A stretch of DNA of 64,000 nucleotides from Verticillium longisporum (taxonomy: Eukaryota; Ascomycota; Sordariomycetes; Glomerellales; Plectosphaerellaceae): contig JAETXT010000012.1 of the NCBI GenBank assembly GCA_019188255.1, positions 1,364,001 through 1,428,000 on the forward strand, written 5' to 3'. Shown here in pieces: positions 9,396 through 20,782 of the stretch; within the stretch, counting starts at the first letter, position 1, and every line of letters starts with the position of its first letter. The position numbers and the translations under genes are program-made. The notes beneath the pieces are model-generated. The model was not told where the DNA came from, ran no database searches, and saw nothing but the letters and a program-made list of their open reading frames with translations.

Positions 9396-12300
9396 TTATT
9401 CTTCCTCAGGAGTAGGGCCGGGGGCCAGACCACCCCCTGAATACCAATTGGGTTGCTGTTGATCCGCTGCTGCTCTTCCTTGTGATTGTTCATATGTCTT
9501 GACGAGGTCGTCTGCCACGTTTCGCCGCAGTTCCCACGAATTCTCGCTTTCTGGGTATCCTTCCCACTTGATGAGGTACTGCCGATTGCGTGGTGGTCCC
9601 CTGTGGTTAACTATTCTCTCGACTGCGTATACGTCTTCTGTTCCCATGGCTGGTAGTATCTTGTTGACCCGTGGCTGAGGTAGTGGTTGGTTTTCTCTGC
9701 CTTTCCAATTTTCTAAGCACGATACGTGGAATACGTTATGTACTTTGTAGCTGGGGGTAGCTGTAGCCTATATGCTAGACCATGGCTACCTATCTTCTCA
9801 GTAATTCTAAATGGTCCGAGGTATTTATCGGACAGCTTCTTGCTGGGTCTCTGCTGTTTAATCGTTCTCGTGGAGAGGAGAACTAGGTCTCCTACCTCGT
9901 ATTCTTTCCGAATTCTTCCTCGGTTGTAATAGCGGGCCTGGTGTCTGCTGCTAGTCTCCAAGAGTCCACGGATTGTCTTTCTCTTGGTCATCCACTGGGC
10001 TGCTTGCAGTTCTGCTGTCTCTGAGTTCCCTTGTCGTCGCGTGGCTCGGCCTAGGTCCCCCGGTCCGGCCGGGTTGTATCCCATTAGTGCTTCTGCTGGT
10101 GATTGCTGGATTGTTGTGTGGAATGATGTGTTATATACGAATTCCGCCATAGGGAGTAGGGAAATCCAGTCCGTTTGTTCGTAGTTGCAGAACACTCTGA
10201 GGTAGTGTTCCAGGTTCTGATTCTGTCGTTCTGTCTGGCCGTCGGTCTGTGGGTGGAAGGCTGTTGAGAGTCGTCTCTTTGTTCCCATCATCTTGCACAA
10301 AGTCGTCCAAAACTTGCTGGTGAACAGTGACCCTCTATCCGAGACCATGCCTTTTGGGAGGCCATATCTCTTGAACACGTGGTCCCATAGCGTGGTTGCT
10401 AGACCGGCTGCTGTGAGTCCACTGCTGGTTGGTACGTATGTGGCATGCTTTGTGAAGCGGTCCACGATAACTAGTATAGCGTCTTGTTTGCCGACCTTAG
10501 GGAGTCCTGTAATGAAGTCCATGGATATTTCCTCAAAGGGACCGTTGGGTGGCGGTAGGCTGCCTAATTGGCCGTACGGCTTGTGGTGTCGGGGTTTTGT
10601 TGTCTGACACATTGGGCATGTGGGGACATATTCCTTAACATCTTTGGTTAAGTTGTTCCAGAAGTATGTATTTTTAAGCCGGGCAATAGTCTTCCTGACT
10701 CCTTGGTGCCCCGCTGTTGGGCTATCGTGGGCTTGCTGTAGGATTTCGTTTCTGAGGGCCTTGTCCTGTGGAATAAAGATCTTATTCTTAAAGGTTAGTA
10801 GGCCACTTGCTTCTGTTTGCCAGTCGGGCAGCCTTTGCTCCTTTCTTGCCCCACAGAAGGTGTCATTTCCCTGGGCTTCTAGGATAGCTTCTTCAATGGG
10901 TCTGTTGTCTGGCTGCTGGTCTGTCGCGGTGATAGCCCCGACGATATTAAGGAATCGTTTTGTCCACGACGGTAGGTGATGTGCCCTCGCCTGCTCCTGT
11001 TCTCCCTGACTTGGCTTGTGGTCGGGCCTCCTAGAGAGGCCATCCGCCGGGTTCCTGTTGCCTGCCCGGTATTCGATGGTGAAGTCGAACTCTGATAGCG
11101 CTTGTAACCATCTTCCCTGTCGTCCTGAGATCTTCGGTTTTTCTATGAGATATTTGTGGTTAAGGTGGTCGGTTAGGACCTCAACTGTTGATCCACTGTA
11201 GGCAAGGTATTGTCTCCATATCTTGAAAGACTCCACGATCGCCATCATTTCTGCTTCTGGCGTATCGTATCGTAGCTCTGCACCTTTAAGCTTTTTGAAA
11301 AGTACGCAACCGGTTTCCAGCAGCCGTTCTCCAGTTGAGACAGGACTGCTCCAATTGCGAAGTTTGATGCATCGGGCTCAATTCTCGTTTTTAATCTGTT
11401 ATCGAAGTGCCGGAGGATAGGAGCCCTCGTGAACATGAACTTCAGTTTTTGGAAGGCTGCTAGGTCAGTGGTATTCAGCTGGAAGTCTGCTGCTGGTTGT
11501 TCGGCGTTCTTGCTAGTTAGGGGGCCGCGATTTTCGAGTAGTTCTTGATGAAACGCCTATAAAAGCCCGTAAACCCAAGGAATCCTTGGAGGTCTTTTAG
11601 GGATCGGGGGTCGGCCAGTCCCTCACTGCGGCAATTCGTTCTTCCGCAACGTATACGCCTGTAGGGAGATCATGAACCCTAGAAACTCTACCGTTGTCGT
11701 GCTAAAGTCGCATTTTTCTGGATTTACGTAGAGGTTCCATTCTCGAAGTCTTCTAAGTACCGCTCTGGTGTTCCGCTGGTGTTCTTCTGGTGTTGTTGAG
11801 TATATCAAGATATCGTCCATATAAACGACGCATATTGTGTCCACGAGGCCGGCTAGTGCCTTGTTGATGTATGCCTGGAAGGTGGCTGGTGCGTTCGCGA
11901 GGCCGAATGGCATAACAAGGTATTCGAAGTGGCCGTATTTTGTTCTAAATGCCGTTTTCCACTCGTCCCCTGTTTTGATGCGTAGTCGGTGATAAGCATC
12001 TTTCAGGTCCAGTTTCGTGAATAACCTGGCTGTTGCCAACCGGTCGAGTAGCTCGTGGATAAGCGGGAGGGCGGTGCGGTCTTTCTTCGTGATCTTATTG
12101 AGTCCCCTATAGTCGACGCACATCCTGAGCTTGCCACCCTTCTTTGGGACAAACAGTACGGGGGCACCAGCAGGGCTAGTGGAGTGTCTGATCCATCCCT
12201 TTTTTAACGAGTCGTTTACGTATTCCCTCAGTGTTTCCAATTCCTTTTCTGCTAGGGCGTAGATGGGTCCGAAGGGTGGTTTCTTTCCGTCCTCGAGTTC

Positions 12301-12932
12301 TATCGAATGATCCCATTGGTGATGCTGCGGCAGGGTTGCTGCTTGTTCAACATCGAATACGTCCCTGAACTCGTGGTATTTCGCTGGGACTATGGCGGGT
12401 GGCTCGTTTCTCTTGTTGTGCTCCTGCGGGGTGCCGTGGGGAGCCCATACATTCTGTGGTATGATTGAGGCTACCGTTAGGGATTGGTGGATTGCGCTCC
12501 TGATTTGTTTTCTTGTCGATATGATTCTGATGTCTTGTTTCCTGATGGGGTATCTCCAGTGGCCCCGCAACCAGTCGTTTATCGGCTGTACCTGGGCCAG
12601 CCAGGGTCTTCCTAAGATGACGTCGTACCCGTTCGCAATATTGTCTGCTACCGTGTACTCTGTTGTCATCATGCGCTTTGTCCCGGGGTCATCCGTTACT
12701 CGGCTGGTGATCCTTTTTCGCCGTAGGTGCTTGTCTCCCTGTTTCGGAATGCCCCACCTAGCTTGCCCTGCTTTTCCCCCAGCTGTTCTCCGGCTTCCCT
12801 TAGGAGGTCGCTGCTGATGACGTTGACATCGGCTCCTCCGTCTAGCATTGCCTCTCCCTTAACCCAACTATTGCCAATACGTAGTTCAATAGTTGCTTCG
12901 TACCGTTTTGGTCTCGGGAGCGGCGGTTCTTC
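9396..12932 (-). pseudogene. pol: Chromovirus pol (protease, RT, RNase H, integrase, chromodomain), frame-broken
   Basis: The pol polyprotein reads leftward directly after the gag UAG stop, in the same frame. Protease is recognised by an LDGGADVNVIS motif at about 12815-12845, with DGG in place of the usual DSG/DTG. Reverse transcriptase (about 11665-12713) has VVYMDD. RNase H follows (about 11245-11440, continuing to about 11000). Integrase shows a zinc-binding H-x6-H...C-x2-C and a D,D,E core including MDFITGLP, VSDRGSLF and HPQTDGQTE. A chromodomain with YLIKWEGYPESENSWE closes the protein at about 9490-9640. The frame is broken six times, each at a homopolymer run one base short: 12714-12718, 11664-11666, 11606-11610, 11520-11524, 11292-11296 and 9753-9757. 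There is no other visible decay. As written it cannot give one polyprotein; either the copy is dead or the assembly has errors. Confidence 0.93.
9490..9640 (-). other. Chromodomain of integrase C-terminus
   Basis: This segment encodes a canonical chromodomain starting VYAVERIV and containing the YLIKWEGYP block and SENSWE. The aromatic positions expected for methyl-lysine binding (Y of VYAV, W and Y of KWEGY) are present. In chromoviruses this domain steers integration, classically to heterochromatin marked by H3K9 methylation. It follows the integrase after a one-base homopolymer shortfall at 9753-9757. Confidence 0.9.
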
Positions 12933-14174
12933 CTATTGGGGGTCTCCTGTTGTTCTTCCCCCAAGCGGTTCGCGGTTTGCCGCCGAGTGCCACTTACACG
13001 ACTTATGCGTGTGGCCTTGTTTTCCGCAACTTGTACACGACGCCTCTGGGCAGCTGCTAGCGTAGTGTCCATGCTTGTTGCAATTGTAGCACCTGACGTC
13101 GTCTAGGGCCTCGGGCCTTCTTCTGTCTGTCTGCCGCTGTTCTGTTGTTGGCCCGTGAGGTGTGGTGGATTGGTTCGGCCAGCTACCTGGTTTTCGGTCG
13201 TCTCTTCCTTGCGGTTGCTCGTCGGCTGTTCTTCCGTGGGTCTTGTTTTGGGTCTGTCGCGGGTTGTCTCGGCTTCTCTCCTCATTATCCCAGCGTTGTT
13301 TCAGGCTTCTCTTAGTCCGCAGTAGGGTCTCTGCCCTCTTAGCTGCTCCATTTAGCTCTGTTCTTGTGCGGGGAATTCCCTGGGCCATGATCTGTTGCAC
13401 AAGATCTGGGTCAAGTTTCGCAAGCAAAAGCGTTACCCTGTAGATCTGCGGCAGGGGTTCGGGTAGCTCCGCTTCCAGGCTATCGTAGGCGTCCACAAAG
13501 TCTTGGTATTTCTGACCAGGGGCTTGAAACCGCTGATCCCGCCCATGTAGTTTGATGATTGTCTGGAGCACTCGGGTATCATCGTCGTCCACGTCGCCCT
13601 TTAGCCAGGCCCCCATTGCTCTCCAGGTGACTTCGTGGATGGACCCGTATTCTGTCTGTACATGCGATGTCCATCTCCGCTGCAAGGCATCAGTGAGGCA
13701 GTTGCTCGCGTATGCGACTTTGTCGATATCTCTGCGGAAACTCTTCTCGTCGAGCTGGAATCGCACGTCGAGGCTAAACAAGAAGGTATTAAGTTCCGAC
13801 CAGGACGTCCCCTTGTACCGAATAGCTGGTAGTTGTATCTTCGTGAAGGGCGTGCCTTGTGGTTCTTCGTAGGGTGTTGCCCTAAGTGCTGGTGCTGGTC
13901 TGCTGGTTGCTCCCGGTGGTGGGCTTGTTGGGTCTCCCCTTCGGAGCGCGGCTAGTTCTTCGTGTTTCCTTTTCCTTGCGAGTTTACGCCGTTCTTCCTC
14001 TAACTGTCGGTCCAGTTCCTCGTCTGTGATCAACAGCAGGTCATCGAGTGTATCATTCTCGGTATCTTGTCCTTGTTCTGTATCGGGTCTTGATTGCATT
14101 GGTTCTTCGGTGTTCTCCGTCTGCTGTCCTGCAGCAGCCTGTCTTCTGGTACTCCGCACGTCTCTGGTCGACAT
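12933..14174 (-). CDS. gag: Chromovirus Gag polyprotein
   Basis: An uninterrupted 413-residue frame beginning 45 bp inside the 5' LTR. The N-terminus is acidic and then has a charged coiled-coil-like stretch (about residues 45-80). The middle (about 115-285) is the structural capsid-like region. The C-terminus has two zinc knuckles, C-x2-C-x4-H-x4-C (CYNCNKHGHYASSC) and a second Cys-rich block (CTSCGKQGHTHKSC). The frame ends in a single UAG at 12933-12935 in the context CAA-UAG-GAA. The same frame then continues straight into protease. That layout suggests stop-codon readthrough for making Gag-Pol, as in gammaretroviruses, rather than frameshifting. Gag binds the genomic RNA and forms the cytoplasmic particle where reverse transcription occurs. 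Confidence 0.93.
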   Translation of the reverse strand: MSTRDVRSTRRQAAAGQQTENTEEPMQSRPDTEQGQDTENDTLDDLLLITDEELDRQLEEERRKLARKRKHEELAALRRGDPTSPPPGATSRPAPALRATPYEEPQGTPFTKIQLPAIRYKGTSWSELNTFLFSLDVRFQLDEKSFRRDIDKVAYASNCLTDALQRRWTSHVQTEYGSIHEVTWRAMGAWLKGDVDDDDTRVLQTIIKLHGRDQRFQAPGQKYQDFVDAYDSLEAELPEPLPQIYRVTLLLAKLDPDLVQQIMAQGIPRTRTELNGAAKRAETLLRTKRSLKQRWDNEERSRDNPRQTQNKTHGRTADEQPQGRDDRKPGSWPNQSTTPHGPTTEQRQTDRRRPEALDDVRCYNCNKHGHYASSCPEASCTSCGKQGHTHKSCKWHSAANREPLGGRTTGDPQ

Positions 14175-14218
14175 ATTGTCCCAACGGTCGTCGCTCCCCA
14201 GGGGTAGATCGATTATTA

Positions 14219-14432
14219 TGTCAAGGAGTCTTGTGCAACGAGTGAAGGGTTCAACTGTTGGTCTCTTGGGGGTCTCTAGGAAGATAGAATAATCGATACC
14301 CTTCTCTAAATCTTAGTCCGTTGACCTTTCTTATAACTATTCCCTCACTGCGCTCGGTCCTCTCTTCTTGATTCCTACGATCAAACAACAGGCGATCCCC
14401 TGTTGGTCTCATACCTCCCTCAGGTCCTGACA
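14219..14432 (-). repeat. 5' LTR of chromovirus
   Basis: 214 bp, TGTCA...TGACA, apparently identical to the other LTR and followed by the target duplication CCTAC at 14433-14437. As the upstream LTR of a leftward element it should contain the promoter. A TTATAACTATT stretch near 14330 could be a TATA region, though its orientation is not proven. Confidence 0.97.
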
Positions 14433-17400
14433 CCTACCTAGGTACTTACGACAAGAATTATGTAGATGGCGTAGGCTCACACATCAAGGTCGCCCACTGT
14501 GCTGTACGTAGATACTCGGGCCGGCAGGAAAGTAACCCCAGCCTGTCCAGGGCATCAAACCATAGTCGATCGGATTCGCGTTGTTGTATAGTGTAGACAA
14601 AGAATCTTCATGCCAGTGACGAAATGAGATGCAGGATTCAGTGATGGCCGCGATACCACAAGACCTCACCAGAAACCACCCCTTTGCCAAGAAGCTGGCG
14701 ACATCCTAGGCTGACACCCAGTGCCTTCTAATTTCCTCCGGTTCCTGCGAGGCGGTCAAGTCGGCTCATGATGTGACTCTTCATCCAATACTTCTGCAGA
14801 TTTTTCAAACCTGACACAACCTCTCGGCTTCGCCCCGTGGCCGCTGCGGCAGCGACCCGCCGCCGGAGAACTTGCTTGAGTACCCGTCCCCAGACGCACG
14901 CCCGCCCACCTCTGGGGTTGATCGTGGGGCGTTCGGAGGCCTGCAACGTGTGACTCCATCACAAAGCCAGGCAGGGAATGGGCCTGACGAGCCCGGCAGC
15001 CTCCCTAGTGCCTGCGCCGACCACTACCGGAACGGGTATTACAATACTCTGCACCACTCTCAGCCGCAACTCCAAGGCCGTGTTTCGTTTCTTTTTCCCA
15101 ATGGTCGTGTCATCTTGTCCAGGCGGAGGGCTATCTTAATCGTTTCACGTCTTCACCGGCAATATCCGCTGCAGCAGACGATGTCCTTCCATGACCTGGA
15201 ATTGCCAATGAGTTCTCTCCACGTCTCAGCGTCCATTATTGGGCTGCTTTCCACATCCCTTGGCGCCGGTTACTAGTCATCCGGGGGTACTGTGGCTGCT
15301 TGCCGGCACGATTTTGCCGTCCAGTTGTTCCCCTGTGCGAAGCAGAACCGATTCGCTGATCACGACAGCGCGCCTACCTCAGCAGCGGAGGAGTGTCTTT
15401 AAGCACCATGCCGCACCAAGCCGAAGCCAAGCTGAGTGTACGGAGACGCCTAACAAACTCATGGAGTCAGTCCTAGGGGCTAGTAACGACGAAAAGATTA
15501 CTTATCAGGCAAGGAGCGATGACATCACTTCTTACTTCGTGATATGAAATGAAGCATCACTTGAAATCAGCACACATGGTGCGGTTGACATGCTCAAATT
15601 ACGCAAATAGTCACAATGCGCTTGAATACAAGCTTTTCATTGCAGTTATGTGCTTCAGAAGAATGGCGACGCTGCATTGTGGTCATAGCCCCAAGTCAGA
15701 AGCTTCCTGATTGCGTAGTCTCCGAAAACTTGCGCGAAATCTCATTGTCGACCCTGTCACCAAGATACTGAGCATGTACCGAGGCTCCGAAATACCCTGC
15801 CCTCTGCAACTTGAGCCAACAGTTTGTTGAGCCCATACGCGTCTTATGGCTACCAGTTCTGTTGTCGTTGAATGAGGAATCACGTGCCCGGACAAGGGAC
15901 CATGTACGACTCACGCTTTGACGCTCCTCCCCGGACAGTTGCTTACCCATGCCTGTCTGACAGATTCATCTTCAGACGAACCATAAGCCACCGCTGGCAG
16001 CTGGTGCCAGGGTCTTGTGCAAGTCATCTAAGGGCCCTAGATGTAGGGCTGAACCTTCCCGCCCACGCTCGGTATAAGCCATCCCACCAGGGAGGTGACC
16101 CGCTCCTGGTCGAAAGGGCGACGGGGCTTGGCGATGAGCTTCTGGTCGTACCCTACAGAAGAGAGGTCCTCTCACAGCCGTCGGCAAGGGCGCGGGGGAA
16201 TGCGTGGGTATAACCTTGTTCTCGAGCAGGCGGACACGGACTCCCAAGTCCGGCGTTGCTGTGATTGAAGCAGACGCTGGCGCCACATGAAATATCAATG
16301 TACTAGTTTGATTGGGAGTGGGGGTTCTCCTTCCACAAGGTAGTCGACGTTCGATATTGTTTTGTGAGCCCTACGATCCTCGCGAACGGGGTTCTGGGGG
16401 ACCGTACGTCATGAGTTCGTTGCGGCTCTCGGTCGGAGCGAAGGCGCATGAGAACAGCTCGTCGGATTCCAATGCTGTCGACGCCTGAGCGCGCTCCATG
16501 TTGTCGCGAAGGGATTTGGAGGGACAACGATGGCGAAAGACGGGGGGGGCAATTAAGACCCCCACTTCTTCTGGACAGGCCTCGGCCCATTGAAGGATGC
16601 CTTTTAAGACGGCCAATTGTAGAGAGCAGGGAGAAAGAGCAGACTTGCCATGGCGTCAGCTTTCAGCCGGGCACTGCTAGAGAAACAGGAAAGGTGGCGA
16701 ATCGGGGCGACGAGCAGCCATACAGGCTGTTGCCAGAGCGTCCAGTGGCACGCAACAGGGGGGGCGACAAGCCCTGTATCGCCACGATTGATCACTTCGT
16801 TGGCCTTATTTCAACTACGGAATGGAATCGATTGTCGTCGGATAGGCTGTCCTCGTTTGCGCACGATCCACAAGAAGTGCAACCTCGAAGCGGAAGGTTC
16901 CCATTGTGTTGTAGGATTGGCTCGCAGGTGCAGTCAGGTTCAGCTGCTGAGCGCGGTCGGCGTTTGTCGCGGGTGTTTCGATCGGGGCGTTCTCTGCTGG
17001 CTGGATGTCAGTTACCAGGAAAAGAAAAGAGAGTCCTGATCAGATGTTGATATATAATCAAGGCACATTTCCAGGGTCTCGTTGGCCCCATCGACGACCG
17101 TTGTCGGTCAGTTTTCAAGAGATGCTCGGGATGTTGAATCCATGGTGCACGCGCCGCGCCCTGGCCACAATTGCATCGCCTGTAGTTGACACCCGATGTC
17201 CTCGTGGTCGAGCAATAACTTATCATGGATGTTGTTGGGCTTGGAGGCTAAACCCACGTGCAGCAGGCGTGAGGTTCCAGCCATCTACTTCCCAAAAAGG
17301 CCACTACCTCACACCTTGGACATTGTTCGATGCTGCAATGCCGATGGCTTGATTCTGGGGACGCTTGTTGCAGAAGGCTGATGGTTTCGAGCACGATTGA

Positions 17401-20038
17401 GCAGATGAATGGATAGTTGAAGGCGCCGGCGGCTGCTTCCATCAGTTGGAGGCCTGTAGCGCCCTGCTTGCATGCCAGGCTCTACCCAGATGCGTCGCGA
17501 GATGGGTGATACGTTTCTCCCTTTTGCAAGAATCGCTGGAGTTGTACGTGGCGTGTCGGGTTCGTCCGATGGCGAGGTAGGCACCCGTTGACCCAGTTTC
17601 CTGGGAAGGGGTACACGTCCGAGTCGATCGAGGCATCGTCGTACTGCTCGCAACCGTTAGTCGTTGCGTTCTGAACACTCCTAGGCAAAGGCTTGACGTA
17701 GTGCAAACAGGAACAGACTTAATACCTATGCAAGAGATGTTCTTTACCTTCCGATAAGCGGCGTAGCTGTTAGATCGGTCTAGGTTGACGCTACGCGACT
17801 AGGAGGACGAGGACGAGAACGATTTGTTTTAACGTCGAGGCAGCCGCTACTGTTCGGACGTAGGAAACGAAGAGTACGAGATTCGTGCAAGAGAGCGGTG
17901 GATAATATCGAACTTCTGGCAATTAGAACAACTGGATCTAGTCCGGTGCATATTGATGTGGGCAAGGCAGATCAAAGGGGGAAAAGGCTGGCCGGTTTAG
18001 CGGCTGGTCGGGGCGTTGATGGCCACACCATACAAGGCAGACAGCCTGATCAATTTTGGTTGGCGGCTCTCTTCTGCCTTCGGTAAGGTGATAGTGAACG
18101 CGTTAGGAATTTTATTCTATTGGTTTCTCTCGCCCTCTTTCTCTCTGCATTTAAGCGGCTTCTCGGTGTACTGAGCCTGGTCCGATAGGTTGGCGGACGG
18201 CCCCTAACCTTCTCAATAGTTCCGTCGACACGGATGCAAATTAAAAACTCTGAAGACTTGCCTCTTTCCTTTTCCCTCCCTTCGTTCAGCCATTTAGCAG
18301 CATGCCGAGTCACAAGGCCGATCATCTCCCCTTGGTCAATTTGAAGTTGCTTGCAGTGCAGAACATCTCGGCGCCTAGGGTCCCTTGGCAACCCACCGCA
18401 AGTACTCCGACGGCACCGGAAACGGAACGCCCACGAGCGCTTCAGGCAACGGGGGGTCGGCAAGTCGCAAGGGCTAACCCCTTTCTGCAAGGCAGAACAG
18501 GAAGACCAAGGTGCACATGAGGTGATGGCCGCAGCCCACATTTTTGCTGGGCTTCTTCCGCGTTCAGTGCAGGCCTCTGACGCCTGGTCTCTGCAGTGCC
18601 CCCTTTTTTCGACATGCATTTCAATCGACGAACAGGCTGCCACATTACGCACTGCAGATAAGAGAGTCAGAAGTACATCTGCAGCGAAGAAAAGCCCCTG
18701 CAGACGTCATAATGCTCCTCGAGCTCAGAATGTGCAGTGAAGATCATCAACTCTCTGTATGTTGCTGGGTGTCTATAAGTTCATCTCTTCTTTCTGGGAG
18801 TACGTCACGCCCCCACAAGCCTGTCAGGGACGCAAGCAACTCAAGTCTGGGTCTCACAGGACCGCAATCGTCACGAGTTACATGGTACCAGCCCTTGCCG
18901 CCCGCTGTCATCTCTTTCTAGCAGCCCTGATCAGCCGGCCTAAAAGTTGGCGTGCATACTAACCACCTAACAGTCATGACCAGGATCAGGGTCCCTGAAA
19001 TCCTCGAGGCGGTTTGAGCTCTGACAGCTAAGGTACGTTTCTTTGTCTCGCCGTCAGCGTGTTGTGAAAGCTGGGTGAGATTGCCCGGCCCCCTATAATT
19101 CCCCTAATCTCCGCGCGCGACGTCCACGACACCCTCTGCCGTGGCTTGCTCACCGCTCAAAAGACACTCTCTGTAGTCGGGCGAGGAAGCGAGTCTTCGA
19201 CCGGCTGGTGCTGTAGAGCGACTGACATCAGAAGCGGCAACCTCGATGTAACCCCCTCCCTCCCTGCTCAAACCCTGCACTCGCTCGAGTCCATAGTCTC
19301 CCGTAACAACAGCCAGACCCAAGCGGCCGTTGCCAGGGCATGTGAGTCAGGAACTCATGATTTTCTCGGTGAGAAGAGAGGCTGTCAGGCGATAGGCATC
19401 CCGGCCTGCTTGTTGGTTGAGACAGACGCCACAGGAGCACCCCTCGAACTCAGGAACATCCCCCCGCCCCCCTCCAAATTGGAAGCCACTTCCATTCTCT
19501 CAGCACGCCATGCGCTTTCCTTAACGCCTACAAACGGTTCATGCGAGGGACGAGGAACAAGCAAAGGCGTGGGGTTCCTTCAGAGGTTGAACGTGTTGAG
19601 GGGCTCGCCGCCAGGTTCGAAAGGGACAACGACCCTGTCGCGTCTCAGCCTTGGCTTTACTGATGTGTAGTACGTTCATGTTCTGTGCTATATGCGCGCT
19701 AACATATTGGTTGGCCGCAGCGAAGCCTTTTGTCCATTTTGTGTGCCCCAATCCCCTCCTCTATAAGGCAAGTATCAAACAGCCTTGCGTAGAGATTCTT
19801 CCGCGCTCAAAATTATGCGTCAAAACGAAATGACAAACAGAGTGCTGGTGATGGACTCTTGCTAGTCTATTCTGCGGCGGTCCTCGGGGCATTCCACCAC
19901 CTCTTGCCATCGCCATGCCATCCATCATGCAGCGGCACACTAGCCAGTCTCAGAGCGAGTGCCAATCACTTTCTCAGACTTCACCGATCGGCAAAGGGTC
20001 AGCAGGGGACCGGCAAGAAGGGAGCTGAGAAGGTCGCC
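14433..20038. other. Gene-poor stretch between the two transposons
   Basis: No gene could be supported over 5.6 kb. Several open frames of 100-200 codons exist (for example 16448-17050 plus and 18050-18652 minus), but they have random-looking composition and no domain. Opposite-strand frames of similar quality overlap them. The first bases, CCTACCTAGGTACTTAC, are the right half of the palindromic cluster interrupted by the retrotransposon. Confidence 0.5.
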
Positions 20039-20560
20039 CTACGAGCCCGGTGCCCCGGTCTGGTTGCTTTTTTCCTGTGTGGTGGGCGAGCCGCGAACCG
20101 TCGGGCTCTCCTGGCCCTCCTTGTCGTCCACTGAATCCTTGCCAATAGCAGAAACAGGGGGTGAATCCACTCCCTCCTCCTCCTCCTCCTCGAGGATGGG
20201 CATGAGGTGATCGGCGATTCGACCTGAGGCTCCGGTGCCTGCGTGTTGGCGAGAGAACGACCATGGGGTGCCAGGCCGGGTGGGGGGGCTGCCCTTGCGC
20301 AGGCCATCGTCGTCCGAGTCATGACAGCACGCGCATCCGTCATGGTTCAAGGTTGTGGTGTCGATAGCTCTGTGCACATCATTGATAGGTATGAGCGCGA
20401 TGGTGCCGTCTGCGGCCCGGCCCTGGTCGCTGGGGTCAGCCTTTTTGACCCCGCCGTGGGAGGGCTTCGCTGGCGATGGTGTTTGTTGACCGGAAGGACG
20501 CCGCATGGCTGAGCAAGGCTGGGCTCGAAGTAAAGAGTATGGTGTGGGCAGAGGCGAGCA
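20039..20560 (-). CDS. Possible 3' part of an unidentified gene beside the hAT element
   Basis: A frame open from about 20560 down to the stop at 20039 encodes a Ser/Pro-rich segment and a cysteine/acidic block (CACCHDSDDD). A run of six glutamates and a hydrophilic tail follow. Codon composition is protein-like but no family is recognised. A further protein-like stretch on the same strand (about 20667-20790) ends in a stop and abuts the hAT insertion at 20790. The gene, if real, may therefore have been cut by the transposon. No convincing 5' portion was found on the far side (beyond 23904) and the intron arrangement is unresolved. Confidence 0.25.
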   Translation of the reverse strand, partial: CSPLPTPYSLLRAQPCSAMRRPSGQQTPSPAKPSHGGVKKADPSDQGRAADGTIALIPINDVHRAIDTTTLNHDGCACCHDSDDDGLRKGSPPTRPGTPWSFSRQHAGTGASGRIADHLMPILEEEEEEGVDSPPVSAIGKDSVDDKEGQESPTVRGSPTTQEKSNQTGAPGS

Positions 20561-20782
20561 GGATGAGAGCTTCTGGAGTTGTCAAAGGGGGCACAATGCT
20601 GAAACTCATTGTCCATCTCATGTCCTCTGGGGTGAGGGTGCACCTGGGATTTTGTGTTTCCTCATTGTTCGTCGTCGAGTTCACCGACTGTAGCTGTCCA
20701 CGTTGAGTTTTCTCCTTTCTCGTCGTAGGCACGACGCCCGCCAGACACATCGTAGGCATTTTCTATGCGCTCCTCAAGACTG

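Larger units (their letters stand above)
7332..14432 (-). mobile_element. Ty3/gypsy chromovirus LTR retrotransposon
   Basis: Complete 7,101-bp element transcribed leftward. It is bounded by 214-bp LTRs (7332-7545 and 14219-14432) that start TGTCA and end TGACA and look identical by eye. A perfect 5-bp target duplication CCTAC flanks it (7327-7331 and 14433-14437). In transcription order it holds gag with two zinc knuckles, protease, reverse transcriptase, RNase H, integrase and a C-terminal chromodomain; this order defines Ty3/gypsy chromoviruses. Between the chromodomain end (9396) and the 3' LTR lie 1.85 kb of extra sequence with a spliced gene on the opposite strand. Identical LTRs point to recent insertion, yet pol is broken by six single-base homopolymer shortfalls. 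No TGG-type primer-binding site follows the 5' LTR directly. The element shows no CpA depletion, unlike the hAT element nearby. Confidence 0.97.

Noticed and set aside
12842..13072. 76-codon minus-strand frame overlapping the end of gag
   Set aside because: It is a shadow frame; the zinc knuckles and protease both lie in the gag frame.
14150..14218. Search for a primer-binding site after the 5' LTR
   Set aside because: No TGG-starting tRNA complement directly follows the LTR; self-priming or a half-tRNA primer is possible but not supported by sequence alone.
16448..17050. 200-codon plus-strand frame
   Set aside because: Random-looking, arginine- and cysteine-rich composition with no domain; overlapped by frames on both strands.
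18050..18652. 200-codon minus-strand frame
   Set aside because: Same reasons: arginine/cysteine-rich, no domain, no splice partners.
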